This document shows positions 22,554-32,763 of a stretch of 64,000 nucleotides of DNA, piece after piece (the stretch's first letter is position 1; each line of letters opens with the position of its first letter). The translations under genes and the position numbers were made by a program. The stretch comes from Morchella semilibera (Eukaryota > Ascomycota > Pezizomycetes > Pezizales > Morchellaceae): contig CM018607.1 of the NCBI GenBank assembly GCA_009192285.1, positions 1,735,736 to 1,799,735 on the forward strand. Reading direction: 5' to 3'. The notes beneath the pieces are model-generated. The model saw only the letters and a list, made by a program, of their open reading frames with translations, was not told the origin of the DNA and did not search any database.

Positions 22554-25166
22554 TCTATCTCGACCTCGTCGGGGAAGGTAAGCAACAGCTCAAGCTAGGG
22601 GGCTCAAGGAAAAGGATCGTTAACTTGCGTTTTTGAGCGTGATATCACTGTGTTCCCCTGAGTTCAAGGGGTCCGAAAGGGTGCGATCGCCTCTTGCCGC
22701 CATATCAAACTCACAGTTCGTAAAGATTTGACGATCCACCTGGGAGGACGAAGATATTGGGTTGAGGGTGTTCGCAAAAAAGCTGTCAGTGCACCTCAAT
22801 GAATAAACCCCGCTTACCTTTACAGGCGACAGTCCAGCATAGATACCTACATACGTGCCTGCCTCGGCTGCCACCATCTATCTAAGTACATAATACCTAC
22901 GTAGAGTATGTCATAGCTGAATCGCGCAGGCCAATTATAATCAATTTGGTGAGCGACCCGTGGCTCACCAAATGGTTGGCCGATCCAGAAGGGCGCCTAC
23001 GAGAAAACAAAAACAATCCCAATGAAATCAATCTTTGCCAAGAGCAACACTTGGGCGGATTTGAATGGTAGGGGCTGGCATTTTAGCAGATGTTGACTTT
23101 GATGCACATGCAGGTCGCCAATGGGCACGTTTCAGGATAGAGGCTGTAGAAATTCATCGAGATGCCTGCAGCCGAGTAACCATTTTCATCAAACACTCCA
23201 TTTCCAAAGAAAGATGTAGATATCCCCCGAGAAAGGGCTTTTTCCTGCCTTATAGCTCATGAGAGAGGCCAGTCCGAGTATTTACTGGAGCCGACTGAGT
23301 CCCCCCTCTAGCTCTTGATAGAAGATTTGATGCATGTTAGAAATATATAGAGTGTTGATTCGAGTGACAAATTATGAAGTGATATCGCAGCCAGCTCAGG
23401 GGGGGTTGAGATTCAGGTACGAGTTTCCATGCAGAGTACCTAGGGGTATTGTATGTGGATCACGGGTGGTCGCACGGGCCGAGCTGCTGGAAGTAACGGG
23501 ATGAACAACAGCTGGGGATGGGACGAAAAAGTACATGTAGTACATACATGTGTAGTGTCCCTGCAGCAATACATACTTCATGTAGTGAGCATGAAGTCCT
23601 AAGCCATGATGAAAATTGGCATGTAGACTTGACGTAGCGTAGAGTAGAGTACTATGCATACAGACATGTGCCTACATAATTCCAAATCCTTGCAAGTTTC
23701 TGTGATTGAGTCCATTGTTTAAACGCCCATCCCTAGCTAGTACTGACGTGACAGCTTTCTGTAATCAGTTTTCTAGAGCCACAGTTCCTTGCTTATACAT
23801 ACGATGAACTCAACCATGAACTTGTTAATAAAATCCGGTTGGTACCGATGGCAATGCATCTAGTGTCGTCGTCATTTGGAAAGGGGATAGATTGGTATCG
23901 GGACTGCAAGGAGGTACTCATCCTCTCCAATAGGTCTCTCCCAATCGGCATCAAAGAAAAGTGTTGGTCATTACATCATCACCATCATCATCATCATCGT
24001 CTGGGGAATAGGCCAATATTTGAAAGGGATTACATTTCTCATCTACCTACAGATGGGAGAAGCGGGGGCGGTTCCGGGGAGAGGGGTAAACACGAGAAAT
24101 CCGGGCCCCAGTTTGTGGCAGGAAGTAAAAAAGATCTGAAAATCACTGGCCGTGATATCCGTTTAAGCTAAGATCGCAGCCTTTTGATTCTACGAATATA
24201 CATATAAGATGTAAGTACCTACATGTACATATACCTACATGCATATGTAGTCGAGCATACAACCTTGGAAATCAACTCGTTGTCGACTATAGGTGGTCAC
24301 AACTGCAGGGACCTGAGATAAGCCCCAACCCCACTTGATTCCCGACTACATACGTACACTGACATTGTATTGATATGTATACTCTACTTTACAATAAGTC
24401 TATCGATCTACACAATTGCAACACAACGAGTCATATCTGAATCCTATGGTCCGCGTTGAGTCGACGTACTTAACTACTACATATAGATACGCCGTTCTAC
24501 TTGGAACTCTCTTACTTTCTAGCTCTATGATTAACAAGCTACATGTAGCAGCTACATGTAGCAGCTACATGTAGTGTTTACAGATTTGATCAGCTGGACT
24601 ACCTTGTGGTATCGTCGGTATATTGGGATATATTATCAAATTTGGATATAAATACATACTATCTCGAGTTATGAATATTAGCACTTCAATGTACCATGAG
24701 CTCCAAGAAAGTATTTTTCTCTCCACGTAATTTCCTATTAGGGAGCTAGTAGATTAAATACTTAGGGGCTGATATGGCCATATGGGCGAGGGTAGGATGT
24801 GGCGCGGTGTTCGGGTCGCCCCATTTATCTGGCGAAGCTTTTAATTAAGGCGAGTTTTAATATATATCCCAACCACCATACCACTAATCCACTTACCAAC
24901 ACCGAACCCAGTATCTCCATGTAGCTATAGCATCGGTAAATGTGGAGGGAGATCCCGTTGAGTTTGCGGTTCTCGGCCCGCTGAATCCCTCGTACGACGG
25001 CTAAAGGGCTCCGCGTCATTCGGTCCGAAGCTTGATTTGACGCGTACAACATGCACATCGGGGAGTAATTATATTAGTTGGAAACATATATAGGGAGATC
25101 TGTTTGTGATGTAGATCCACATCCATTGACACTTCACAACTCCGAGATAGAACTAAAAACATTGGG
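22554..25166. other. Intergenic between NLR and alpha-galactosidase
   Basis: No convincing gene. A (CAT/CAC)n run at about 23972-23998 gives a spurious poly-His frame. A triple TACATGTAGCAGC repeat lies at 24538. A single GACTGAGT at about 23291 matches the minisatellite motif but stands alone. Promoter elements for the downstream GH27 gene should lie in the last 200 bp (an ATATATAG at about 25085), but the assignment is weak. Confidence 0.45.
24538..24574 (+). repeat. Triple TACATGTA tandem
   Basis: Three tandem 13-bp units GCTACATGTAGCA, the last one cut short. Each contains the palindrome TACATGTA and is itself almost self-complementary (CTACATGTAG). Confidence 0.9.
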
Positions 25167-27445
25167 ATGAAGTCTCTTGCTGTGGTTTTCTCCTGTGCGG
25201 CGCTCTTCGAAGTGGCTATTGCTCAAGCTTCTGCGTGGGCACAGTGTGGTAAGATTTATATGTTCCCCAAGCCTAATCTTTTGGTAATATATTATTGTTG
25301 ACTCTCTCTTTCTATTATCAAGGCGGCGTTAACTGGACTGGCGCTACTACTTGTGTTACGGGCTATACATGTAGCTATCTGAATGCTTACTACTCTCAGG
25401 TATGGATATAAAGTAACCCCTGATGTTAGATCGAGAATCAATGATATATTGGTAGTATTTTTGTCGTAGTGCATCCCATCGACATCCACTAGTGCGGCAA
25501 CATCGACCTCGGCTTCTACAAGCTCCACGGGTGCTATCACGTCGACTTCAACAAGAACCACCACAACTACGACTACTAGTAGCACTACTTCTTCATCTAC
25601 GGCAGTGGCCAGTGGGGGGCCAAGAAAAGAGGTTGGAAAGCTTCCTGCACTTGGATGGAATACCTGGAATGCCTATGGAGGTGGTAAGTTTAATTAATTA
25701 AACTGAGTCTAACCACAAAAATATTTGTTGACCTGGTCAGATATCAACGAAACAAAGGTTCTCAATGCAGCCAATTCATTTATTTCACTTGGTCTTAAGG
25801 ATCTTGGCTACGAGTACGGTACGTTAATAGCTTTCATATGTCAAAATACGCATATTCGAGGTCTTACTTATTTCATACAGTCAACATCGATGATTGCTGG
25901 GCCCAGATGGCCCGTGTTGACGGGAAAATGGTCCCCGATGCTACAAAGTTCCCCAATGGCATAAGCGGACTGGCAACAACCATCCACGCCCTCGGTCTAA
26001 AAATTGGAATTTACTCTGATGCTGGTCTTACTACTTGCAGCGGTAACTAAAATCCAACCCCAAGCTCATCAATCAAATCAATAAACTGACTCACAAAGGC
26101 TTTCCGGGATCATTAAACTATGAAACTGTTGATGCTGAAACATTCTCGGGGTGGGGAATTGACTGTATCTATAATCTCCCTGATGGTTTCAATTTAACGA
26201 AATGTAATCTGACACGCCTTAGACCTAAAGTACGACAACTGTAATGTTCCCAGCGAGTGGAGCGATTCTGTGTGTATTCACCTCTACTAGGTTTAACCCT
26301 GCAGAATGCTGATATTACCTAGTACTACACCGACTGGACTCTCTCCAAATCATATGAGAGATATAAACGCATGACGTGAGTCAATACATTTGGTATTCTG
26401 TGGAACATCTCACTAAGAAATCTACTCAGCGATGCATTGAATGTTGTTACAAGGCCAATCCAATATGCAATCTGCAACTGGGGCAACGCACAAGTATGGA
26501 CTTGGGGCCCACAAGTTGTATGCACCCTTTTTCCTTTCTCTCTCCGCAAAACAAACCCCCTCCTGACATTCTTGATAGGGACACTCATGGAGAATGACCG
26601 GAGATTCTAGCGAAACCTGGTCGTACATTCAATCAGCCATTACAAACAATGCAAACTACCTGGATTATGTGAATTTTTATGTAAGTAAATATCTTACTTG
26701 CAAGAATTGTGGGAATTGGGCTTACTTTAATGTTAGGGGCATAATGATATGGGTATACTCAATTTCCGCTTATCTTTTGTTACCTGGGAGTCCTGCTGAC
26801 AAGAAATATAGATATGATGGGTTAGAATTACCTAGTCAAAGAACCGAATCATCTTTGGTGACTTAAATATGCTAATATGTGAATTTCAAACTTGCAGAGA
26901 TTGGCAACGGGTTTGTATTATCCTATTCCCACTGTGATTTCACAACTAACGCCATATACATAGAGACTTGACCATCGCGGAAACAAGAACGCATTTTGCA
27001 GCCTGGGCATTCATGAAAAGCCCTATACTGCTTGGAACTGAAGTAAGCGACAGTTGTGTCTTCAACCCTGTAATCACACACTTATAAGTGCTCTTAGTTA
27101 TCTGCCCTTACTTCTAGTGAACTCGCGGTCATCAAAAATACGGAACTTCTCGCCTTCCACCAGGACGCCACCTATGGCGCCGCGGCAAAACAATACAAAG
27201 TAACCAGCCCTCCAGAATACTATAGCGGTCAGAGTTCAAAAGGTTATCATGTCTTCATTATCAACTTTACCAGCGCCGCATCGACTAGGACCATTACCTT
27301 TAGCGAAGTGCCCGGGTTGTCGGCTGGGGTGAGTTACAAAGTGCACGATATGTGGAGCGGATTGGATTTGGGGACATTTACAGGCAGCTACAGTGCAAGT
27401 GTGGCAAGCCATGATACTTTGGCTGTATTGATTACTACTGCTTGA
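25167..27445 (+). CDS. CBM1-linked alpha-galactosidase, GH27
   Basis: Fifteen exons: 25167-25248, 25323-25399, 25470-25683, 25741-25818, 25881-26042, 26099-26164, 26223-26269, 26323-26375, 26430-26517, 26579-26680, 26737-26752, 26812-26820, 26898-26910, 26964-27042 and 27098-27445 (477 aa). All 14 introns are GT-AG and 53-77 nt. The enzyme releases alpha-1,6-galactose from galactomannans or raffinose-type sugars, outside the cell. Order: signal peptide (1-19), CBM1 (WAQCGGVNWTGATTC...YYSQC, about 24-54), Ser/Thr linker to about 100, then the GH27 barrel from [13 protein letters not shown]. The nucleophile is Asp231 in KYDNCN and the acid/base Asp298 in SWRMTGD; GIYSDAG and NIDDCW are also present. 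Three successive micro-exons of 16, 9 and 13 nt encode GHNDMDMMEIGNG. The insertion loop between VPSE and the next helix is shorter than in the second GH27 gene. A C-terminal beta-domain ends in SHDTLAVLITTA. Confidence 0.93.
26737..26910 (+). other. Cluster of three micro-exons in GH27 gene
   Basis: Exons of 16 nt (26737-26752), 9 nt (26812-26820) and 13 nt (26898-26910) are separated by introns of 59 and 77 nt. They are recognised because together, and only together, they spell the conserved GH27 motif GHNDMDMMEIGNG in the correct phase between FY and DLTI. The second GH27 gene covers the same motif with one intron only. Confidence 0.8.
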
Positions 27446-29253
27446 TAGCTTGACGAGTTGGAGTAAGTTTTAAAACAATAGTCAAGGACAATTCATGAAA
27501 TATTCTATCTCCTTTATACTAAGCTGAAAAAACATTTCAACCCACTCGAGCCAATAAAGGAAGAAAGGAAAAAGAAAGAAAGAAAAAGAAAACCCACGTA
27601 GGTACATAAAGCTGATCTATTGGAGCACCGCCGAACCACTAAACTTCCGGGTGATTATGAACACCACCGCCCCGTTCACAATTCTCACGCGCAAGAATGT
27701 AGGGGTACGTTGAGGATAGTGCATCCCATAAATATGCACCAAGCAATAATTACTTCGGTCGATGTTTCACACCCAGTCTACCAGATGATATTATTCCCGG
27801 AACTATTTAATTTGATACTTGCTGTGCATGCCAGTATTTCAAACCCTGAACTTCGCCGGCAAGTCCAAGACCCTATACCCCTCGCTCTCGCGTACTAGCT
27901 CGCGCTGCTCTTTATCTTTGATCCTGTGAGCCTACACTTCGTTGCGATGGTTCTGTAACTCTCTCTATCTCACATAAAGATCCTTTGTCGGTGTTAAACT
28001 CGGGGAAGACTTTATCGCGACGACGTCAAGGACTCCAACAGCGAAGTTAAGATCGTCTTCAGCTGCCCGTGGAGGTATACTTTCTATAGTCTCAATTGCG
28101 GTGCCTATTTCCAGGTAAGAGTGGATAAGTGCTAGGAAGAGGAGGGGGGGGGGGGGGGCAGACAGTGCCCTCGGTGGATATCATCACGAAACGATATTGA
28201 ACGCCGTCAGTATCATAGCCTTGCGCAACTAAATTTTATTTTCTGGGCTGGATACGGTGTTCACGGGTGATCGCTGAGTTGCATGAGCACGGTTATCAAC
28301 GGAAAGAAAGAAGCAGAGATACCCCTACGGCCCGCCCCCACAGCCAAACACCCAGTCGGTGCGTCCCCTCACTTGGATAACTTTCCCGTTCATGGGGCCA
28401 GTGACCCACACGCAGAGATCAAATTTGTGGAATGTTCTGATCGCTTGGGGTTTTGGCGGTGGTGCAGTTATAGAGTGAGAAGCTGTGGTTGGGCTGGGCT
28501 TGAATGAGCACAAGATTGCACTCGAGGATGAGGAAATCGACGCCTAGACGAGCAGACATTTCGGGGCCAAAGCCGCGCCAGCGAGAGGGCTTGACGGAGG
28601 CGATAAGATAATAGGATAGGTAAGATTACCGAGGTCTAGGGGGGCATCAAAAGGCTCTTCCGAAAGACGCCATTCCAGGGTAGCGAGTTCCCTCCCTACA
28701 TTAGGGAATGTTGAGTTGGAACAGCGGAGCAATATGATCCAGTTTTGTATCTGTAGCGGACAGCCTTTTCTGGCAGATAGAATCAAATATATTTAGTTGT
28801 TGGCAATAAAAAGATCCTCCCTTACGGATCCAATCTAACCGAAAAACGAAACAGAGGTGCGTAGAAGATACTTAGCTCTAGGTCAAATCCCGCTAGGTAC
28901 ATATTGGGTCCGAAGAACCCAGCTAGTCTTGACGGCGGTGGAGAGTGCAAGACTCACCACTTATGTACTTGTTTTGAAAACGTATAATAGAACGAGAGGT
29001 CATGTCATGGGCGTGCAGCCCCCTCTACAGGTTACAAAAAGATGGTCCAGGTAGTAGACCGAGTGATACTTTATGATTAATTATTTTGCAAGTCCATTCT
29101 ACTCCTAATCGGGGATGGCTTATGTCTCCGTGTTGAGTTTAATAGTGAAGTAGCAAAGAAATCTCTGGTAATAGCTATAGTGGCTCGATATGTATGCGGT
29201 TTGTTGATTTGTAATATGTAGTTATATATATTATATTAAAGCAGTTGTCATAA
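27446..29253. other. Intergenic between GH27 genes, 5' part
   Basis: Apart from the decayed gene described separately, I see a purine-rich (AAAG/GAAA) run at 27555-27590, just past the GH27 stop, and a G16 homopolymer near 28143-28158. Nothing else is recognised. Confidence 0.4.
27930..28790 (-). pseudogene. Decayed gene of unknown family
   Basis: Minus-strand translation gives protein-like pieces in changing frames, in this order: SARLGVDFLILECNL, FDLCVWVTGPMNGKVIQVRG then RTDWVFGCGGGP followed by a stop and GYLCFF, then AQGYDTDGVQYRFVMISTEG and a piece around AIETIESIPPRAAEDDLNF. The style recalls a fungal family of unknown function with an RGRTDYVxGYGG core, but I cannot name it. In-frame stops, frame changes and a G16 run (CCC on this strand) inside it argue that it is broken rather than multi-exon. 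No complete start or splice pattern was found. Confidence 0.35.
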
Positions 29254-29335
29254 TCTTTGGTAGTATAGTGGTTAGTATACTCGCTTGTCATTAACTGGTT
29301 CGCGAGTGACCGGGGTTCAATTCCCCGCCAGAGAG
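29254..29335 (+). tRNA. tRNA-Asp(GTC) with 10-nt intron
   Basis: A full cloverleaf can be drawn. The acceptor stem TCTTTGG pairs with CCAGAGA (one G-U), and the D-arm TAGTATAGTGGTTAGTATA is typical of eukaryotic tRNA-Asp. The anticodon stem is CTCGC/GCGAG with loop TT-GTC-A, and the T-arm is CCGGG-GTTCAAT-TCCCC-like. The anticodon loop is interrupted after A37 by 10 extra bases (29291-29300), the canonical tRNA intron place. Mature length is 72 nt before CCA addition. T-runs follow within 15 bp and may serve as the Pol III terminator. Confidence 0.9.
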
Positions 29336-30272
29336 ATCCTTATTTTGATCATTTTCTCTACAAGTTTTTATTAAGAGCCCCGGAACTTTGCCACTGAGCC
29401 AGTGAATCCAATATTTTTATACTCGGCAAGGGCGCTGATAAAATCAGATTAATACTCTATTAGAGTCGATCGCTACCCTTAATCACCGTAGGTCCGACCA
29501 TCAACTCGCCCCACCAATTGTGCCTAATACCCCGCACACTCCTGCCATTGATCATTATGCATTTGTATATCATGAGCTCTATCTCATTTCTAGAGTACAG
29601 TACATACTTTACGGGGTTGATGTCTTGACGGGATATTTCGAGTGAGTGAATTCAAGCATTTTCTTTATTATTGTCGACCAGGGGTAAAGAAAGCCAAGTT
29701 AGCCCTTGGCCTTAAGCTTATAAAGCCACTAACGTCTTCTTGGTGTTTCAAAATTAACTGCTGCAGGAACAGCTATCTACTTAGGCATTGATTCCACATT
29801 TGTCTGGTATAGAATTACCCGTGAGGCTTAGAATTCTTCTCATACTTGGGTATTGGAATTTTTCATGGATGTGAACTTTACTGTGCCGCATTGTAAGTTG
29901 GAGAGACCGACGTACATACATGACGCCACGTGCCGACAGCAGCGACCAGCCCTAAATCTCCCCCCTCACCGGTTTCTGTGCCTCATTACCAATGCAGGAA
30001 CTAAGCATTCCCTTAATTCCCTATGTACCATATGTGGTCTCCATCGCCAAATATAGGTTGAGCTAGCGCTATAGCGCTGCAGAACAAAACCGCTTTCTTT
30101 CAAAGGCACAGTTCGAAACAGCCATAAAGGGGTGGATTGATGATCATGATGCAAGGGTCGATCCCGTATCACTAAGCTTGTGAGTTGTTGTTATAAGAGT
30201 CAAGTGCGACCTCGCTCTTTTTTTTTTTATCACCCTTGGATCAATTACTGTCCTTTAATTCCTACAATCAAT
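29336..30272. other. Intergenic between tRNA and second GH27 gene
   Basis: No gene seen. Open frames are short and without motifs. A T10 run at about 30219-30229 lies about 45 bp before the ATG and may be part of the core promoter. Confidence 0.45.
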
Positions 30273-31889
30273 ATGTATACCAGACAGTTCATTCAAGCTT
30301 CATTGTTAGCTTCAGTTGCTTCGGCGCTCGTCAGTAAGGATGGTGTGACTGTATGTTTAACCGCCACCCCCCATGTGTTTAGCTGGATGAAACGATTATT
30401 GACAATTGTACAGGGCAAACTACCAGCCTTGGGTTGGAATTCTTGGAATGTAAATAGGCAGCAAAAATCCTCTATGAGAACAGAGTAATTGACCTTTTTT
30501 CCAGGCTTTCCGTTGCGATATCAATGAAGAGAAATTCCTCACGGCCGGTCAAAAGCTCATTGACCTTGGGCTTGCAAAAGCTGGTTACAATTACGTCAAC
30601 AGTACGCATTATATCCCTTACCGGCTTCTGCCTTATTACTAACAATTTTATCAAGTCGATGACTGTTGGTCCGTAAAATCGGGGAGAGACAACACAACCC
30701 AAAGGATACTGCCAGATTTGAAAAAGTTCCCTGATGGCATTGACGGTACTGCAAAGAAGATTCATGCCATGGGGCTTAAAATTGGGATATATAGCGACGC
30801 GGGGAAGACTACCTGTGCTGGCTATCCTGGATCACTGTATTATGAGGATATTGATGCAGCAACATGGGCTGAGTGGAAGATTGACTGTAAGCATTGAATG
30901 TCCAAGATTAAGCGGAGGGGAGCGCCTCATAAACTAATATGCGCCTGCAGATCTAAAATATGATAACTGTGATGTTCCATCCGAGTATTGGACCGGTGAT
31001 GAATACCACGCCTGCCACCCAGATTACAATCACCCCACAGGCCCCAACGCCACCTGTGTCAACGACCCCGGCCTTGCACCGCCAGGGTACGACTGGTCTG
31101 AGTCACGTACGGCAGAGCGGTATACCCGCATGACGACGGCACTTTTGAAGCAGGACAGAGCAATTTTGTACTCCATCTGTAACTGGGGGCAGGCCGCAAT
31201 CGAGACCTACGGAACAAATATCGGGCACAGTTGGAGAATGACAGATGACATCTTCCCCGTATGGAGCGAGGTCATCCACATCATCAACTACAACAGCTTT
31301 AAACTTAATTATGTCGACTTCTGGGGCCACAATGATGCCGTAAGCTTCTACCCGCCCTGACCTCTGGAAAACCTACCTTCTAACATCGTAACAGGACATG
31401 CTCGAAGTCGGCAACGGCGACCTCACTCCCGAGGAAACGCGCTCACACTTCGCGCTTTGGGCAGCAATGAAGAGTCCTCTACTCATTGGCACTTCCCTAG
31501 ATACCATTTCGAGTGATAACCTCGCCATCCTTAAAAATAAGTATCTTCTCGCTTTCAACCAAGACAATGAGAACGGCGCCCCAGCGATGCCTTACAAATG
31601 GGGAATTAACCCAGACTGGACCTATAACGACACCCACCCTGCTGAGTTCTACAGTGGTGCAAGTAAGGCTGGAACTCTAGTACTAATGCTCAACACACTC
31701 GAGACCGAGACAGAAAAGGCGGCGGTGTGGAGTGAGGTCCCACAGCTGAAGAGTAAGGGCAAATGTTTCCAGGTCACCAATGTATGGACGGGTAAAGACC
31801 TGGGGTGTGTAAGCGAGAGTTATAAGGCGAAGGTGGCAAGACATGATACAGCAGTCTTGCTTGTAGGCCAGAGCTGTGATTGTAAATGA
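30273..31889 (+). CDS. Alpha-galactosidase, GH27
   Basis: Six exons, 30273-30350, 30414-30449, 30505-30601, 30656-30886, 30951-31339 and 31395-31889 (441 aa); introns 63, 55, 54, 64 and 55 nt. It is a secreted GH27 enzyme acting on alpha-galactosides. Signal peptide about 1-18; the barrel starts at [18 protein letters not shown]. The nucleophile is Asp152 in KYDNCD and the acid/base Asp247 in SWRMTDD; NIDDCW, GIYSDAG and [17 protein letters not shown] are present. A Cys-containing loop ([17 protein letters not shown]) after [10 protein letters not shown] is absent from the first GH27 gene. No CBM1. It lies about 2.8 kb downstream of the CBM1-GH27 gene in the same orientation. Intron positions only partly agree, so the two are old paralogs, not a recent tandem copy. 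The reading frame continues past the TGA for 45 codons (see separate entry). Confidence 0.94.
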
Positions 31890-32027
31890 CTTGCAGGGGG
31901 TGAAGCTTCGAATCAAACCTCAACAAACAACACCCAGGCACAGCAGAATAGCGGGATGAGTGGGAATAATGCTTGGAGCTGGGGAACGGTGGTTATGTGG
32001 GGGGTTTGTATTTACGGCTTCATGTAG
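31890..32027 (+). other. In-frame extension resembling a GPI-anchor signal
   Basis: Directly after the TGA of the GH27 gene the same frame stays open for 45 codons. It is Asn/Ser/Thr/Gln-rich (SNQTSTNNTQAQQ, NSGMSGNN), then hydrophobic (WSWGTVVMWGVCIYGFM), and ends in TAG. A polar linker, small residues and a terminal hydrophobic tail form the layout of a fungal GPI-attachment signal. The stop is TGA followed by C, a context that can allow readthrough. I found no usable intron that would skip the TGA. It may be a readthrough isoform or the relic of a formerly anchored enzyme. Chance openness over 45 codons is around 10 percent, so composition is the stronger evidence. Confidence 0.4.
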
Positions 32028-32330
32028 ATTTTGTTTTAATTATGTAGTGATTTGGACGATATACCCACTTTATTCTATAGAGAGCTATTAGCCTTGTTTA
32101 TTATAGCTTATAATTACAAATTTTAATTATATATCAAAACATTATCCTTCACAAGAATCAGGGATGAGCTGACATCCAGATTACAACCGCCATCGTTATT
32201 GTTATTAGTTCATTGATCTTCTTGTTAGGCTTCATTTGAAGGGCTTAACCTGAAGAGTTGTTTTTATCATTAAATATTCCTCCAAGAACCAAAACCGGCA
32301 TACGTATGTGCCCAAAAGCTTCTGGTCAAT

Positions 32331-32445
32331 GTACAGCGGTAGGTAATAAGTGATGGAACACAGTGATGCCTGTTTTGGTAAAACACCACCAACATTTGGT
32401 GCCTGTATCTCAGGGCGTTCCATCACTTATTACCTATCGCTGTAC
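32331..32445. mobile_element. MITE family A, copy 1
   Basis: A 115-bp element with 29-bp terminal inverted repeats differing at one position; the arm begins GTACAGCGGTAGGTAATAAG. TA lies just inside the outer G at both ends, compatible with a TA target duplication and a Tc1/mariner-type origin. No coding capacity. Related copies lie at 59.0 and 62.3 kb. Confidence 0.8.
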
Positions 32446-32603
32446 TTTGAACTCTACTTTTCACCACGAAGGACGAGGGGGATAGTTCGCACAAGCGAAG
32501 TCTACTACTTACATCTCAACTCCTTCACAAGATAAGGTTATAACAACGTACCAACCGATCATCTCTGAAAATCCTTGGTCATTTACTGTATAAAACACAT
32601 ACT

Positions 32604-32763
32604 TATCCCTTAGTCTGTCAGTAAAATGCTGACCCCCCAAGAAGAAGCAAATTTTGTGTGGCTTTACTAATAGATCCCGTTATCTCCCTTATCAAATAAT
32701 AGATCCTCCAAACAAATTTAATTCCTCTATTATAGGGGGTCAGCATTGACAGACTAAGGGATA
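32604..32763. mobile_element. MITE family C
   Basis: A 160-bp element. The left arm TATCCCTTAGTCTGTCA...ATGCTGACCCCC and the right arm GGGGGTCAGCATTGACAGAC...GGGATA are inverted copies of about 29 bp; the left arm has a 5-nt insertion. TA at both ends. No other copy seen in the window. Confidence 0.75.

Noticed and set aside
23839-24171. Frame with eight consecutive His
   Set aside because: The His run comes from a (CAT/CAC)n microsatellite; the rest of the frame has no protein-like features.
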